Made by a program: the position numbers and the translations under genes
From: Cyclostephanos tholiformis
Taxonomy: Eukaryota; Bacillariophyta; Thalassiosirophyceae; Thalassiosirales; Thalassiosiraceae
NCBI GenBank assembly: GCA_036939975.1
Contig: JALLPB010000268.1
Span: forward strand, 1 to 18,653
Length of the DNA stretch: 18,653 bases
Reading direction: 5' to 3'
Shown here: piece after piece, positions 17,244 through 18,653 of the stretch
Numbering within the stretch: position 1 is the stretch's first letter
Layout: the number at the start of each line of letters is the position of its first letter
Notes under the pieces: generated by a model
The model's input: only the letters and a program-made list of their open reading frames with translations
The model's database searches: none
What the model was told of the DNA's origin: nothing

Positions 17244-18420
17244 CGCGTGTGCGTGTTCATGAGTAGATGACAAGGGGGGGCGTATTAAGGAACCTTGTAT
17301 AAAACGGACTCACATTTGATCCAGTAAGGGATTACAGCCTCCACCCGTGTTTGTTGTAACATGATCTCTGACACTATCCATCACAGCACATAATTCAGCC
17401 CGAAAAGCAAAATAGCACCAGTTAGGTAGACTTACGGGAAAAAATGACGAATAGCGCAAACAACTATGAATCGATGATGACAAATAATAAATGACCATAC
17501 TCACCCCAAACGCCGTATGCGGTCACCTCCCGCGCCGGCGCATGTGACATATCCGATCCCAACCCCCCGGACTCCTTCGTCGAGTCGTCCTCCTTCCAAT
17601 CATCGGACGGTAATGACGCCACCCTCGAATCATCTCCCGTCGTTTTCTTATTCCTCTTCGCTTTCGCCGAGGAAATGGAGGAAGATGATGACGATGGCGC
17701 GCGGGCGAAGAATGATCGAATGTCCGAAGTCGTCTCATCTTCTCCTCCTCCTCCATCTCCCCCCCCCCTCCTCTTCCTGCGAAGGCCATTCGTCCCCTTC
17801 ATCGCCGCGGCGGCCCCGGCCCCGTATCCGGCGGTGCTGCCATCGTAGGGACCCTCGTCCCCCCTCCAGGGCAATTTCCTCCTGTTCTCGCGATACCAAC
17901 GCACGAGCGCGATGCGAGCATCGTACGACCGTCGTGGCGATAGCCAATCGACGTGATACGCGTGATGATCGTGTTTCAACCAATCCTCGAGGAGGGTCTT
18001 GGCGTCGTCTTCGTTGATATTATCCGACGATGACGACGAAAATGAGGCCGACGACGACGAAATAATGGAAGACGGGGCGGAGTGTCGTGAGGAGCCATCG
18101 TCCCTCCTCCTTCGCGGGCTCCTCCGTCGCACGACGACGGACGACGTCGACTTCGGATCCGCCCCCCTCGCATCGACGTCGTCGACGTCGTTGCCATGAT
18201 CGTGGATCGGAGAAGACGACGACGGGACCATGGACGATGATGACACGTCGTGGGACGGGACGATGACGCGTCCGGGATGGGCACGGCGCGAGATGGCGTC
18301 GGAGCGGTGGCGGTGGCAGCAACGCGAGGAAAATGTCAGGGCGAGGTATTCGACATTACGCAACGAAGGTGACGATAGGGCTAGTAGGATCCTCTTCTTG
18401 GCATTGTTTCCCAAGACCAT
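15702..18420 (-). CDS. MUTYH: MutY/MUTYH adenine DNA glycosylase (4 exons)
   Basis: Exons 18420-17505, 17373-17314, 17173-16229 and 16135-15702 join to 784 residues, longer than usual. Donors are GTGAGT, GTGAGT and GTAAGT. Joins restore AYGVW|VSEIMLQQT, YWIK|WMRSFPTV and GLLAG|QWEFPSV. MutY removes adenine mispaired with 8-oxoguanine. A basic, Ser-rich N-terminus (1-135) may be a mitochondrial presequence plus linker. Catalytic domain: IALVRWYRENRRKLPWR (170-186), an insertion of about 115 residues, VSEIMLQQT with Glu308, GLGFYRRAR, the helix-hairpin-helix VEGIGRYTASAIASIAYG (385-402), and VVDGNV with Asp409. The iron-sulfur loop keeps only Cys490 of four ligands. The connector has RCRLC (551-555), like the zinc-linchpin CxxC of human MUTYH. 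The C-terminal 8-oxoG-recognition domain has WEFPSV, HVFSHV (the FSH loop) and a typical end. It is convergent with the kinase gene (117-bp gap). Confidence 0.93.
17199..17247. repeat. (GT)18 microsatellite followed by (CG) run, in MutY intron 2
   Basis: GT units from 17199 to 17234 continue into an alternating CG run to about 17247. The tract lies in the 140-nt intron 17174-17313 and is read as CG then CA repeats in the transcript, ending about 25 nt before the 3' splice site. Alternating purine-pyrimidine DNA of this kind is prone to length change and Z-DNA. Confidence 0.95.
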
Positions 18421-18653
18421 CGCCGAGATCCATTGGGGGGGGGCAGAGTTTTCATGATAAATATGGGTTTGAAGGAAGCTGCTTGCATGAGGCGGGAGTG
18501 TATTGTAAAATCACGTGACAGGACTGCTGGTGACGATGGTGTCACGTGACGCTAACAGCTGCTGTGTGATAAAATAATTAATAATGTACTTATGTAGGGG
18601 TTATGTGCCAAATTCAACCGAAGTCGTATTTTCAAAAATTTTACTCTAGCTTC
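18421..18653. promoter_or_regulatory. MutY upstream region with two TCACGTGA boxes
   Basis: No further gene is visible to the right edge. Two copies of the 8-bp palindrome TCACGTGA lie at 18511-18518 and 18542-18549; the second extends to GTCACGTGAC (18541-18550). They are 31 bp apart, near three helical turns, and about 90-130 bp upstream of the MutY ATG. CACGTG cores are bound by bHLH and bZIP factors across eukaryotes. A run of G precedes the start codon. Confidence 0.5.

Noticed and set aside
17199..17273. His/Thr-Ala/Arg repeat at the start of a minus-strand frame
   Set aside because: It is translated CA/CG microsatellite lying in an intron; a better join (T|GG ATG at 17173) restores the MutY sequence.
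17517..18322. Several Arg/Pro-rich frames on both strands in the MutY exon 1 region
   Set aside because: Low-complexity shadows of the Ser/Asp-rich exon; only the frame from 18420 joins to the conserved glycosylase motifs.

Overview
The window looks like nuclear DNA of a photosynthetic stramenopile, most likely a diatom. Two neighbouring genes encode proteins that begin with a signal peptide ending at a Phe (STSA|FAP and GIEG|FLS). This is the bipartite 'ASAFAP'-type presequence that sends proteins into the four-membrane plastid of diatoms and their relatives. Four genes carry short GT-AG introns (11 in all, 70 to 140 nt), intergenic gaps are short, and microsatellites and low-complexity protein tracts are common. 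I see no bacterial operon signals, mobile-element genes, rRNA, tRNA or CRISPR array.

Eight protein genes are arranged mostly as alternating divergent and convergent pairs. From left to right: (1) a plastid-type HAD hydrolase (587-1528, minus), divergent from (2) a plastid-type parvulin prolyl isomerase (1918-2385, plus); (3) an SR-rich Cwc21/SRRM2-like spliceosomal protein (3057-5687, plus); (4) a four-exon PhnP-like metallo-beta-lactamase-fold hydrolase (5826-7253, minus), divergent from (5) a three-exon rhomboid-like membrane protein (7492-8706, plus); (6) a large low-complexity coiled-coil protein of unknown function (8957-11533, minus), divergent from (7) a four-exon MAPKKK-type kinase with a long acidic N-terminus (11927-15584, plus); and (8) a four-exon MutY/MUTYH adenine DNA glycosylase (15702-18420, minus), convergent with the kinase. 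I worked out the exon joins by hand from splice signals, reading frame and conserved family motifs; all four joins close in frame.

These genes do not form one pathway. The themes are plastid stromal metabolism and folding (1, 2), RNA splicing (3), signalling (7) and DNA repair (8). The most interesting points are: a MutY homologue that keeps its catalytic Glu and Asp but lacks three of the four iron-sulfur cysteine ligands, while keeping a zinc-linchpin-like CxxC; a large insertion in the same protein carrying a PCNA-box-like motif; a 60-nt symmetric exon that alone carries its catalytic Glu; an intron in the hydrolase gene whose ends form a near-perfect hairpin, as in introner or MITE-derived introns; a cluster of perfect hairpins in the gene-free left end; a possible DEK-C-like module fused to a MAPKKK; and inverted TACCTA/TAGGTA elements at similar distances upstream of two minus-strand genes. 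I did not find a clearly new multi-gene system.
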